A DNA stretch of 64,000 nucleotides from Rebecca billardiae RCC1528 (Eukaryota > Haptophyta): assembly GCA_965240325.2 (NCBI GenBank), contig OZ251235.1:1302001-1366000 (forward strand), read 5' to 3'. Below are positions 23,339 through 33,000 of the stretch, piece by piece (the stretch's first letter is position 1; the number at the start of each line of letters is the position of its first letter). The position numbers and the translations under genes were made by a program. The notes under the pieces were generated by a model that saw nothing but the letters and a program-made list of their open reading frames with translations, made no database searches and had not been told where the DNA came from.

Positions 23339-24632
23339 CCACCCGTTCCAGAAAGGCGATTAGTTCGGACACGGTCCGGGAGCTCAAAAGGTGCAAGTTG
23401 CACCTTTTGAGCTCCCGGACCACAGTGGGAGCACGCGGGGCCGCGGCCGTTGAGAAGGGGCGGGGGCGGGCGGGCGACGTCGACGTCGCGGCGTTCCACG
23501 CGCTCTGCTGTCGATGACTTGCTGTTGGCGGCGCGCGCCGCGCTGGCGAGGTGGCTCGGGCCCATGCGTGCCTTCGAGCGCCCGGCGACCGCGCGCGCAT
23601 CGGCTTCCTCCGCCTGCGAGTCGCCCGCGGCCGCGACCGCCGCCCGCTTTGAGTGGGTTGACTGCGCCCGAGCCTGCTCGCCGCCGAGCGCAGGGATGAG
23701 TCGAGCGCGGCGCGAGGCGGCGATCGTGATCGGGCGATCGTGTGCGCCCATATGCGCCCCATCTGCCACGGCGCGACCGCTTCAGCGTGCGTATGTCACC
23801 CCACTTGTCAGGGATGTCGGGTAGCAGGCGAGCACCGTCGGCCAGTGTGTCCGCCCGCGCCGCGTGCGCACAGGGCCATACGACGCGGAAACACGTCACA
23901 ACCGGCATCAGTGCATGGCCATGGCCGTGTACAGCCCCGCGTGGGCCACCAAGGTCATGCCATCCACTGCTCTGCCAGCTCGCAACGTGCGTCAATGCTG
24001 ACGACAACTCTGGTCGAGAAGAAGTTGCTTCTTGAGTTCTGTCACAGTGGTGCACACGGCATCAGTGGACGTCCCCATGACTACGGATGCGGACCAACCG
24101 TGCCCGCCAGCTTGCGTAGCGAAGACATCACGAGACGCCACGGAGCGACATCCGACGCGTAGAGCCCTTCGCGCACGCGGCGCGGGCGGACACGCTGGCC
24201 GACAGAGCTCGCCCGCTCCCCGACATGCCTGACAAGTGGGGTCACATACGCACGCTGAAGCTGTCGCGCCGTGGCAAATAGGGCGCAGATGGGCGCATGC
24301 GATCGCCCGATCGTGATCGCCGCCTCGCGCCGCGCTCAACTCATCCCTGCGCTCGGCCGCGAGCAGACTCGGGCGCAGTCAACCCCCTCGAAGCGGGCGG
24401 CCGCCGCGGGCGCGGGCGACTTGCAGGCGGAGGAAGCCGATGCGCGCGCGGTCGCCAGGCGCTCAAAGGCGCGCATGGGTCCGAGCCATCCCGCCCGCGC
24501 GGCGCGCGCCGCCCAAGTCACGCATATCTCGGTCCGCACGTCGGCCACGCGCCCACCTGTTCGCCATCCTTCCGCCAGTCCGCCACCAGCCGGGGCGCCT
24601 GGCGGCGGAACAACACCCCGTGGAACGGGTGG
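23339..24632. mobile_element. Inverted-repeat (foldback-like) element A
   Basis: The element has terminal inverted repeats CCACCCGTTCC...GGAACGGGTGG and is possibly flanked by ATC on both sides (weak). Inside are two long inverted arms (about 23525-23880 and 24165-24520) around a core of about 285 bp. Near the left end is a perfect palindrome (23373-23421) and in the core a small hairpin (24019-24033). It encodes no visible transposase. It fills the gap between the divergent genes DSS1 and the LpxL-like gene. A second copy lies at 50838-52148. Confidence 0.8.
23373..23421. repeat. 49-bp perfect palindrome in element A
   Basis: Two 24-nt arms surround a single central G. The outer 13 bp (GGTCCGGGAGCTC) are shared with element B. 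The inner 11 bp (AAAAGGTGCAA) are not shared, but remain exactly self-complementary. Confidence 0.9.
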
Positions 24633-24661
24633 ATCGGCAGTACGCGCCGGCAACGGGCGTC

Positions 24662-25591
24662 ATGCGAGGTGAGGATGGCCTCTCGCATGCACCTCGGGTC
24701 CACACTCCCTCGGTGCCGCCTGCATGGTGGCTGGTGGCGCGCGTTCTCGGGCTGATCGCTCGCGCCACGCGCTGGCGTACGGAGGTTGCCACGGGCAATG
24801 TCACTCGTCACGCGGAGGGCCTCGATCTTGCCGGGCCCAAGGCCGTCAATACTGTCGTGAGCGACGCGTTTGCTCACCTGTCGCTGGTCCTGATCTTCGT
24901 CGCGCGCCTGCAGCGCCAACATCGGCAGGTCGTGCCCGCGCGCCTGCCGCAGCGCCTACTAGACCAGCTCGCTGCTGGAGGCGTCATCATCTGCTCCGGC
25001 CACGTCGGACTCTGGGAGGCCGTTCCATTCGTCGTGGCGCCCGCCCTGCCGCCGGCGGTACGCGCCGCGAGCATTGTCGTGTACCAGCCGCTCCACTGGC
25101 GATGGGCGGACGCGTGGCTGCTCGGGAGGCGGCGCCTGAGCGGCATCGGGCTCGTCCCGGCGCGCGGCTCCTGGCCGCGCCTGCTCGCTGCCCTGGAAGG
25201 CGGTGGCGTCGTTGGCATCGTGGGCGACCAGCGCCCTCGAGCGACCGCACCCTCCGTGTCCCTCCGCTTCCTCGGCACAAATGCGCGCTTCGAGGACGGG
25301 ATCGGCCGCCTCCATGCGGCGAGCAGGGCGCCGGTATGGTTCGCAGCCGTCGTGCACGAGCCGGCTGGTCGCTTCGCGCCACGTGCCATGCGCGTCATCT
25401 GGACAGAGCTGGCCCCGCCACTGGCCGCGCGGCAGTTGTCGACGGCGCAGTGCGTTGTGCAGACTGTGATGGAGCGGTACGCCGATGCTCTCGACATGAC
25501 GATCCGCCAAGTGCCAGGTCAGTACATGTGGATGCACAACCGATGGCGGCGTCTCAGTCATCCCGCACGCAGCCTCAGCAAGTGGTACTAG
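24662..25591 (+). CDS. LpxL/HtrB-family lysophospholipid/lipid A acyltransferase-like protein
   Basis: A member of the bacterial lipid A late-acyltransferase family (LpxL/LpxM/HtrB), which moves acyl chains onto a lipid acceptor at a membrane. From the ATG at 24662 it is 309 aa, the usual family length (E. coli LpxL 306). Earlier in-frame starts lie inside the upstream inverted-repeat element. Visible features are a hydrophobic N-terminus (WWLVARVLGLIARA) and the family's basic segment (RWRTEVATGNV). The catalytic H-x4-E is in GHVGLWE (His114, Glu119). VVGIVGDQRP and PVWFAAVV follow, then the C-terminal QYMWMHNRWRR signature. These enzymes are typical of Gram-negative bacteria, so transfer is a reasonable inference, yet base composition matches the neighbours. 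The acceptor lipid here cannot be deduced. An intron at the 5' end (aggtgagg near 24667) cannot be excluded. Confidence 0.88.
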   Translation: MRGEDGLSHAPRVHTPSVPPAWWLVARVLGLIARATRWRTEVATGNVTRHAEGLDLAGPKAVNTVVSDAFAHLSLVLIFVARLQRQHRQVVPARLPQRLLDQLAAGGVIICSGHVGLWEAVPFVVAPALPPAVRAASIVVYQPLHWRWADAWLLGRRRLSGIGLVPARGSWPRLLAALEGGGVVGIVGDQRPRATAPSVSLRFLGTNARFEDGIGRLHAASRAPVWFAAVVHEPAGRFAPRAMRVIWTELAPPLAARQLSTAQCVVQTVMERYADALDMTIRQVPGQYMWMHNRWRRLSHPARSLSKWY

Positions 25592-25797
25592 GTAGACCAA
25601 CCCAACGGCAACGCGGTGATGACCACTCAGACCACTACGAGAGAGGCTGCACACGTCCGGCGGGGCCCCTCCGCCTGGTCCGGTGGTCCCCGGCTCCGGA
25701 TCACGTTGTGCCGACTACCGTCGCGGCGCTGCGGCGCGCGCTGCGGAGAATCTGGGCCACCCTGGACCAGGGCCAGCGCTCTCGCCCGCCGTCGGCG

Positions 25798-27891
25798 ATG
25801 CAGCAGGAGCGCACGGGGCCCGTGGCCATCGAAGACACGGTCTGGTCGAGCTTGCCACTCGAGCTGCAGCTGGCATGCCTCTCCAACCTCGATGCCGCCG
25901 ACTTCTACCAGCTCGAGCGGGCGGCCATCTTCCCCGCAGCGACCCTGTCCAGTGCCATGGAGGCTGTTGCATCCGCGCGCCACCCGCACATCCACGTGCC
26001 CCGCCCGATCTGCGCGGCGAGCCTGCGCTTCGTCGAGGACGTTGAGGCCGTGGAGAACACCCTGTGCACCGCCAAGCCCGACAAGCCCGACGAGCCCCGA
26101 TCCTTTGCGCACGCGGTCGCCGCAGCGCTGGGCCACATCCCGCGTGGCGATGACTCGGGCTTCGGGCTCGGCGGCGAGGCCCCGCGGCGCGCGTACGTGG
26201 ATCGTGTGATGCATCAGCTCGAGTCGCTCGTCACATCTGGACTCGCCAGCCGAGCGCCCTTCCCGGACGCCGCGCACGAGTGCGCGCTCACGCTGAGCGC
26301 GCTCGCTGTCGCGTCCGTGCGCCGAGCGCCGCGCAGCGCCTTTGAGGCGCACGCGCACGCTGCCGCGTCGGTGCTCAAGCTGCTGGTGTGCCACAGCCCG
26401 CGCAACGCGATGTGCATCGCCGATGTCGGCGGGATCGACCTCCTCCTCTCCACCGCGGAGGGCCGGCGCGGCGCCAGCGTGCAGGCGCTCAAGGCGCTGC
26501 GCACAACTGCGTGGGCGCTCGGCGCGAGCTGCGGCACTGGCGGCGCCGGCGGCACCGGCGGGTACGGGCTCGGGCTCTGCCTCGACGAGGACGGGGCGGC
26601 GTGCGTCTCGCGGATTCACGCCGCGCTCAAGCGCGCGGGCACCTCCGCGCGCCTCGCCGCCATGCTCGAGCGCGCGTCGCGCGGCGACTGGCTGCCAGAG
26701 CCTCTTGGTCGCGCGCAGCGGCGCACCGCGCTGGGCGGCGGCGGCAACAGCAGCGACGGCAGCAGCAGCGGCGGCGAGGAGGAGGGCGAGCTCGGCGGCA
26801 GGGGCTCGTACGGCAGCGGCGAGGCGCTGACGGGCAGCGTGCAGCCCTGGCCCCAGCCCTGGGCCCAGCGCCCAGGCCGCCCGTCCCACGCCGTCGTCGC
26901 CTGGCTCGTGGCGGACACGGTCAGCCAGCTTCTTGCTCAGCCCGGCTACGCGGATCTGGACGGAGCGAGCGCGCTCGCTCCCGTGCTCGCGCGGCTGCAG
27001 GCGCACCCGCAGCTGGGCTGGGGTGCGGGGCGGGCGATGGCGACGCTTGCCGCCGCGCTCGATGGCGCGCTCGTACCAGCCGCCCACGCCAGCGCCGGAG
27101 GCGGCCGGGTGGGCCACGACACACACGTGGCTGCCTGCGCGGGCCACCCGGAGGCGACGGCGCAGCCCGGCGCGTCGGCAGTGGCGGCGCATGGGCTGGC
27201 GCTTCGGGATTTGGCACCGGCGCTCGCCCACGCGGTGGAGGAGGCGGCTGACGGGATCTCGAGCGCGCTGCGCTCGGACGCGGCGTCGGCGGCGGACGGG
27301 CTGCGCCGCGTCATCTTCTCCCTGTCCGCGGCCCCGCCGTCGGCGCAGCCGCCCGGGTGCACGGCTGGCGCCAGTCGCAGCGGCCGACCTCTGGAGAGCG
27401 GCGCGAGCGCTCGCCGCGACTCGGCTCGTCGGCGCCTCGTGCGCGTGAGCCTGGCACTCCCCACGCGCGCAGACGCGCTGCGCGCGATCTGGTGCGCGGG
27501 CGAGGGCCACGGCGGCGCGAGCACAGCGCCACCGTCCGTGCAGCTCCGGGCGATGTGGCGCGCCGAGCTCGCGCGCGCGCGCGTGCCCGCGCTTGCGCTC
27601 GAGCTCGTGCAGGGCACGACGAGCGAGCACACGCGCCTGCTCGCCGTGCGCGCCCTCGCCTGCTTCGTGGCACCGACGGGCGAGCCAGGGTACGAGGCGC
27701 GCTCGGTCGCGCGTGCGCTCTGCGCGCGGCCGTGGGCGGCGCTCTGGGCGCTGCTCAGCACGGCGCGGCTCCTCGCGCGCCACGCGAGTGGCGCGGGCGC
27801 GTCGCGCGAGGTGGCGCTGTGGCTGCTGCTCGCGTGCCGCCTGCTCAGCCAGTCGCGTCTGCGCCACGTCCTGCGCTTCGACCTGGCGTGA
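25798..27891 (+). CDS. Probable F-box and armadillo-like helical-repeat protein
   Basis: A 697-aa protein from the ATG at 25798, starting 206 bp after the acyltransferase stop. Near the N-terminus (about residues 15-45) is an F-box-like stretch, VWSSLPLELQLACLSNLDAA, in the usual N-terminal position for SCF substrate receptors. Downstream helices (AASVLKLLVCHSPRNAMCIA, DVGGIDLLLSTAEG, VQALKALRTTAWALG) have the look of armadillo/HEAT repeats. A Gly/Ser/Glu-rich spacer interrupts them at about residues 315-355. The rest is Ala- and Arg-rich and low in specific motifs. If the F-box is real, the protein would recruit a target for ubiquitination. The match is by pattern only, and a plain helical-repeat protein is an alternative. 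Confidence 0.5.
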   Translation: MQQERTGPVAIEDTVWSSLPLELQLACLSNLDAADFYQLERAAIFPAATLSSAMEAVASARHPHIHVPRPICAASLRFVEDVEAVENTLCTAKPDKPDEPRSFAHAVAAALGHIPRGDDSGFGLGGEAPRRAYVDRVMHQLESLVTSGLASRAPFPDAAHECALTLSALAVASVRRAPRSAFEAHAHAAASVLKLLVCHSPRNAMCIADVGGIDLLLSTAEGRRGASVQALKALRTTAWALGASCGTGGAGGTGGYGLGLCLDEDGAACVSRIHAALKRAGTSARLAAMLERASRGDWLPEPLGRAQRRTALGGGGNSSDGSSSGGEEEGELGGRGSYGSGEALTGSVQPWPQPWAQRPGRPSHAVVAWLVADTVSQLLAQPGYADLDGASALAPVLARLQAHPQLGWGAGRAMATLAAALDGALVPAAHASAGGGRVGHDTHVAACAGHPEATAQPGASAVAAHGLALRDLAPALAHAVEEAADGISSALRSDAASAADGLRRVIFSLSAAPPSAQPPGCTAGASRSGRPLESGASARRDSARRRLVRVSLALPTRADALRAIWCAGEGHGGASTAPPSVQLRAMWRAELARARVPALALELVQGTTSEHTRLLAVRALACFVAPTGEPGYEARSVARALCARPWAALWALLSTARLLARHASGAGASREVALWLLLACRLLSQSRLRHVLRFDLA

Positions 27892-28131
27892 GTGAGCATC
27901 CTGGCGGCCCCGGTGAGGTGATCGGCTGCCAACGTTTCACGGATTCCCCGGCGGGCTCGAGACGTCGCGTACGGTTCAAGCCGATGACGAAAGGTTGACT
28001 ATTGACTGAAGCTTCAATGTCGTTTCATCAGAACGTACTGTATGCACAGCATGACAGTATGATAGTAGTAGTCGTACCTGTGTGTAACCGTCAATCACGT
28101 TGGCGCTTTTCGGACGTCGAGACGAGGGTCG

Positions 28132-29586
28132 ATGGGCATCAAGGGACTCTTCCCGTTCTTGTCCGAGGCCGCGCCCTCTGGCATCAAGGCGCGCAAGGTG
28201 AGCGACTTCACCAATCGGACGCTCGCCATCGACGCGTCAACGTGCCTCTACCAGTTCATCGTGGCCGTGCGCTCCGAGTCCGACGGCTACGCCAACCTGA
28301 CCAACTCTCGCGGCGAGATCACGTCTCACATCACCGGCTTCCTCCACCGCACGCTCAAGCTACTGGAGGCGGGGATCAAGCCGGTGTACGTCTTCGATGG
28401 CGCGCCGCCCGACCTCAAGGCGAGCGAGCTGCGCGCCCGGGGCAAGCGCAAGGCCGAGGCGGCCGAGGCGGAGAAGGTAGCACGCGAGGCGGGTGATGCG
28501 GCCGCCACCGCCGCCGCCACCGCAGCCACGGCCGCCTCGGAGGCGGAGGCCCGTCTCGAGGCGGTGCGCGCGGAGTCCTCTGCCCTCGACCAGAGCGCGC
28601 GCGAAGCCTCTGTCGCCGCGGCGGAGAGACACGTTGAGACGACGCGCGCCGCGGCGGCTGCGGCCGAGCAGGCGGCGAAGGAGGCGTCCAGAGAGGTGGA
28701 GAAGGCGGCGCACCGCTCGACGAAGGTGACGCAGCAGCACAACGAGGACGCCAAGGCCGTGCTGCGACTGATGGGCGTGCCCGTCATCGAGGCGCCCGGC
28801 GAGGCGGAGGCGACATGCGCGTCGCTCGCGCGCTCCGGCCTCGCGTACGCCGCCGTCACTGAGGACATGGACACGCTCACGTTCGGCGCGCCGGTGATGG
28901 TGAAGAATCTGTTCGACACGGAGAACGCGCGGACGGGCGCCGCGGGCTCGAACGCCGAGAAGAAGCCCGTGTACGAGCTCCACCTCGCGCCGATCCTCGA
29001 GCAGCTCGGGCTGAGCATGGCCCAGTTCGTCGATCTGTGCGTGCTGAGCGGCTGCGATTATTTGACGCATCTGCCCAAGGTGGGGCCGGCGACGGCGATC
29101 AGGGCGGTGGTCGCGCACGGCTCGATTGAGGGCGCGGCGAGGGCGAAGGCGCTGCCGCCCGCCGCGCTCGAGATGATCGGCTCCGACGCGTGGCCGCTCG
29201 ATGGCGCGCGGGCGCTCTTCCACGAGCCGGAGGTGGCGCGCCCGGCCGCCGCGGAGCTCGCGCCCGCCGAGCCGAGATACGACGAGCTCAGGTCGTTCCT
29301 GATCGAGCGGCACTCGTTCGGCGAGGCGCGCGTGGACGCGGCGCTCAAGCGGCTGCGCGCGTGCCGCGGCGCGAAGACGCAGACGCGCATCGACCAGTTC
29401 TTCGCCGCGCGCGCCCCCTCCGACGGCGCCTCGCGCAAAGGGGCGGCCGGGGCCGCGCAAAAGTACGACCCGTTTGCCAAGCGCGCGGCCGGCGCGGGCG
29501 CCGCCGGCGCCGGCAAGCGGAAGGGGCCTCCGGCGGCGGCCGGCGGCGGCAAGCGTGGGTCGCCGGCGAAGACCTCGCGCAAATGA
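28132..29586 (+). CDS. FEN1: Flap endonuclease 1
   Basis: A structure-specific 5' flap nuclease for Okazaki-fragment maturation and base-excision repair, acting on DNA with PCNA in the nucleus. The 484-aa ORF starts at ATG 28132 with the invariant MGIKGLFPFL; the N-terminal Gly threads the flap. Metal-binding acidic residues are visible in AIDAS, YVFDGAPP, EAPGEAEATC, EDMDTLTFG and SGCDYL (commonly GSDY, so Cys replaces Ser here). The helix-hairpin-helix HLPKVGPATAI follows. The PCNA motif QTRIDQFF is near the C-terminus, then a Lys/Ala/Gly tail. It is about 100 residues longer than human FEN1 (380). The extra length is an Ala/Glu-rich helical insertion at about residues 105-205, plus a longer tail. 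No intron is needed. Confidence 0.96.
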   Translation: MGIKGLFPFLSEAAPSGIKARKVSDFTNRTLAIDASTCLYQFIVAVRSESDGYANLTNSRGEITSHITGFLHRTLKLLEAGIKPVYVFDGAPPDLKASELRARGKRKAEAAEAEKVAREAGDAAATAAATAATAASEAEARLEAVRAESSALDQSAREASVAAAERHVETTRAAAAAAEQAAKEASREVEKAAHRSTKVTQQHNEDAKAVLRLMGVPVIEAPGEAEATCASLARSGLAYAAVTEDMDTLTFGAPVMVKNLFDTENARTGAAGSNAEKKPVYELHLAPILEQLGLSMAQFVDLCVLSGCDYLTHLPKVGPATAIRAVVAHGSIEGAARAKALPPAALEMIGSDAWPLDGARALFHEPEVARPAAAELAPAEPRYDELRSFLIERHSFGEARVDAALKRLRACRGAKTQTRIDQFFAARAPSDGASRKGAAGAAQKYDPFAKRAAGAGAAGAGKRKGPPAAAGGGKRGSPAKTSRK

Positions 29587-30026
29587 GCGGGCACAGGGCG
29601 GACGGGCTGGCTGGGCCGACGTCTCGGGTGCTGGCTTCGCATCAGCCAGTGCGGCTCTGCGGCGGGCGCGCGTGAGCCGAGCCGCCTGAGACGGAGCGAT
29701 TGCTGAGTCATTCTTGCGGGCGACGACTGCCCGCCGACAGCGGCGCGAGGCGCCTGCCCCTGGGTGGCCGCGCGGCATTCTTTTTATTATTTATTTATGC
29801 CGCCGCCGCGTGACGATATTATTATAATAACAAATTATATTATTATTATTATTACAATATCGGGTCGCCTCAGGGCCGTGCGGCGCCGCACTACGATTAT
29901 TCCGTTGTCGGCTGCTGGGCCGCGCCGGCACGCGGCCGCTATTATGTCGCGGTCGATGTCGCCGGTGCCGCCCGATCTCACTGCGCTGACAACGCTGTCA
30001 GTCAGTCAGACCACTCACGTAGCTAC
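29587..30026. other. Convergent intergenic region (FEN1 / giant receptor)
   Basis: 440 bp separate two converging stop codons. The stretch holds an A/T-rich block (29780-29865) with ATTATT repeats that probably serves 3' ends of both transcripts. There is no room for a further large domain of the giant protein. Confidence 0.5.
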
Positions 30027-33000
30027 TCACGCGCAGCCGATCGAGTGCAGCCCCTGCACAGCGATCCCGACGGCGGTGGCGAGCAGCTCGTTGATCGCCT
30101 CGCCCGTCGCGCCGCCCTGCGAGAGCGCGCGGTCGAGCAGGAAGGGGAGCAGCACGGTGAGCGCGAGGATGATCGGCTCCTCGACGCCGAGCGACTGCAG
30201 CTCCGCGAACGACCAGCTGAAGAGCAGGTAGCGCGTCTGCTCCGCGCCAAAGCTGAGCGCGTACGCGACGGCCAGCAGCGCGAGCACGACGTAGATGGCC
30301 CACATGCACAGCCACGCGAGCGCGAGCTTGGCGCGCGGCGGGAGCGCGAAGCGGCGCGCGGCGCGCGTGAGCACGCCGCGCAGCCCGAGCTGCGCGCGCG
30401 CCGCCTTCAGCGCCTCCGCCTCCACCATCTCGTCGTACCAGTCGACAAGCTCGGTGAAGGAGATTGCGCCGTCGCCATCCGCGTCGAGCTCGCGCGCGAG
30501 CGCGCGCACGCGCCGGGCGCGCAGCCGGAAGCCGAGGTTGTCCAGCAGCGCGCCGAACTCGGTCTCGTCCACGTACCCGTTGCCGTCGGCGTCGAAGGCC
30601 TCAAACTTGCGCCGGAGCAGCTCGACCGTGTCGGCGTCGAGGCGGTGGCCGGCGGTGGGCTGCTGCGGCGGCGAGTCGGCGGGCTTGGCGGCGGCGGGCG
30701 CGCCCGGCGTGGGCGCGGGGGGCGAGCTCGGCCGCGGAGGTGATGGTGGCGGGTGCGCGCCGCCATCGCGCGCCGCCGCCGCCACCGGATCGGCGCCGGA
30801 TGGCGCCGAGCCCAGCCGGGGCGAGGCGCGCCACCCGCCCTCATCGCTGCCCGCGGCGCTCCCGAGCTCGACGCCGCGCCTCGGCGGGCCGAGGGGCGAG
30901 CGCTTGGCGGCGTGCGTGCGCGGCAAGGACGGCCTGCGCGCGGCCGAGCGCGGCGGCGGCGCGCTGGGCGCGTGCGGCGGCGCGCGCGGCCTCGGCGGCG
31001 AGGGCGGCGGCGGCGCCTCGCCCGCCTCATCCTCCGCGTCGCTGCACGCCGGGCTCGCGGACTGTGGCGTGTGCAGCCGCGGCTCGGCGCGCGGCGGCGC
31101 TCGGCCACGGGCCGTCCGTGGCTGCGTGCTAGCATGCTGCTGCTTGCCGCGCGAGCCTGGCCGCACGCTGCCCGCCGGCCCGTCTGGGGTGAGGGCGGGC
31201 GGCTCGGGAGGCAGCGCGCGCTGCGCAGCACGCGCCTCCCCCGCCTCCGCCGCACGCCCGGCACCGGCGGCGCCCGCTTGCTGCCCGCTCGCCCTGTGCG
31301 GCACGGGCGGCGCCGCCGAGCCCTTGGCCTTGGCCGCCGCTGGGAACCCAGCGCGCGCGGGCGACGGCGTCGCGGGCGGCGGCTGGGCTGGCTGAGGCAC
31401 GTGCTCGGGCGAAGGCAGCGCGCGCGAGGCGGCGGCGCTGGTGTCACGCGGCGAGACGCGCGCGTCGGCGCGTGCCCAGCCGGCAGCGCTGGGCGCGCGC
31501 GGCAGCGCGACCGGCCTCGGGTTGACGTGGGTCGCGAGGGCTCGCACAGAGCGCCGCTCAATGGCGCCATCCGGCGCGGCATAGGCGTTCGCCTCGATCT
31601 CGCGCAGGAGATTGTCCACCTCGCGCCGGCTGCGCGTCGGGGAGCCGGGCGGGCTGGTGGTGCGCGCGCCGAGCAGCGGCGGCAGCCGCACGCTGCCGCT
31701 CGAGCCGCGCGGCGCGACTCGACCGCGGCCCGCCACCGCCGATGGCGGCAGGTCCGCGCCCGCGCCCGCGCCGCCCGCCGCCCACGCGCGGCGCGCGTAC
31801 TCTGCGCGTTCCTCTTGCGCGCCAGATTCTGAGGAGCGGTCGGAGAGGTGCTCGGACGGCGGCGGAGGGCGGCGGGGCGGCGAGAACTGCTCCTCGCGCG
31901 CCGGATCCGCGGACGGCGGCTGGCGCTTGGCGGTGCCCTCACCAGCCTCCGCGCCGCTGCCGCTGCCGCTGCCGCTGCCGCTGCCGCTGCCGCTGCCGCT
32001 GCCGCTGCCGCGCCCAAGCAGCCGCGCGTGCGCCGCGCGCGCAGCCTCGTCGCCCTGCGCACCGACACCCGGCGCGGGCGTGTGCGCCCGCGCCCCCGCC
32101 GCGCGCGCCTCCGCCTCTTCCACCGCCTCCGCCTCCTGCGGGTGGATCGGCGCGTCGCCACCGCGCGGCTTCGCGCCGCCGTGTGACTGGAGTGCCAGCT
32201 GGCGCGCGACCAGGCCGAGCGCTGAGGCGGCGTCGCGCGGGCTGCCCTGCGCGCCGCCGCCAGACGCAGGGGCCGCCTCGGAGGCGGCGGGCGCGGACGC
32301 GCGCTCCGCGCGCCGCCGGCCCGACAGCACGCCGGCTGCGCGCGAGAAGCTCGAAGCGGCGGCGGGCGCGTCTGCGTCAGTGCCGTCGCCGCCGCCGCCG
32401 CCGCCGCCGCGCATCGCCGCCACCTCAGATCGCAGCCAGGAGCCGCCTCTCCGCCGGTCGGAGAACTTGCGCGAGAAGCGGCGCTCGAGCCCGGCGCCGG
32501 CGGACGCGTCCGCCAGCGCGTCCGCCGCGCCGCGCCGCACCGCGCTCGGGAAGGGCGCGCGCTCGCGCTCGCGCTCGCTCAGCTCGGCCTTGAGGAAGGC
32601 CGCGTAGATGCGCGTCGAGAGGGGCGCCGCGCGCCGGCCGTACCCCCAGCGGAAGATGAGGCGGAAGAGGGCGAGCGCGGGCGCGGTGAGCGCGGCGGTG
32701 AGCAGCGCGGTGAGCACCGCGTGCACCAGGCTCACCGACGCGCCCGAGCCCTCCGCCGGCGCCGACGCGTCGTACAGCATGCACGTGATCACGAGGCCGA
32801 GCATTGCGACAGACCAGAAGACCTGCGCGAGCTCGGCGCGCTTCGAGTCCTCCGGGTCTGCGAACCAGATGCCGAGGAGCGAGTGGTCGGACTGCAGCTT
32901 GAGCAGCACGCGGCGCAGCAGCGAGGTGAGCAGGTGGTCGCTCGAGCGGTCCGCGCGCGCCGACGGCCGCGGCGGCGCGAGCTCGGCGACGGCCGCGCGC

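Noticed and set aside
23336-24635. ATC as a target-site duplication of element A
   Set aside because: Three bases match by chance often and element B shows no equivalent duplication.
24724-27891. 1,055-aa frame covering the LpxL-like and F-box-like genes
   Set aside because: Its first third overlaps the LpxL-like gene in another frame; only the part after ATG 25798 has protein-like features.
30027-30700. A PKD2-type ion-channel domain at the end of the giant receptor
   Set aside because: Only two helices follow the EF-hands and the ORF stops; no channel pore or extracellular lid domain can be seen, and no space remains before FEN1.
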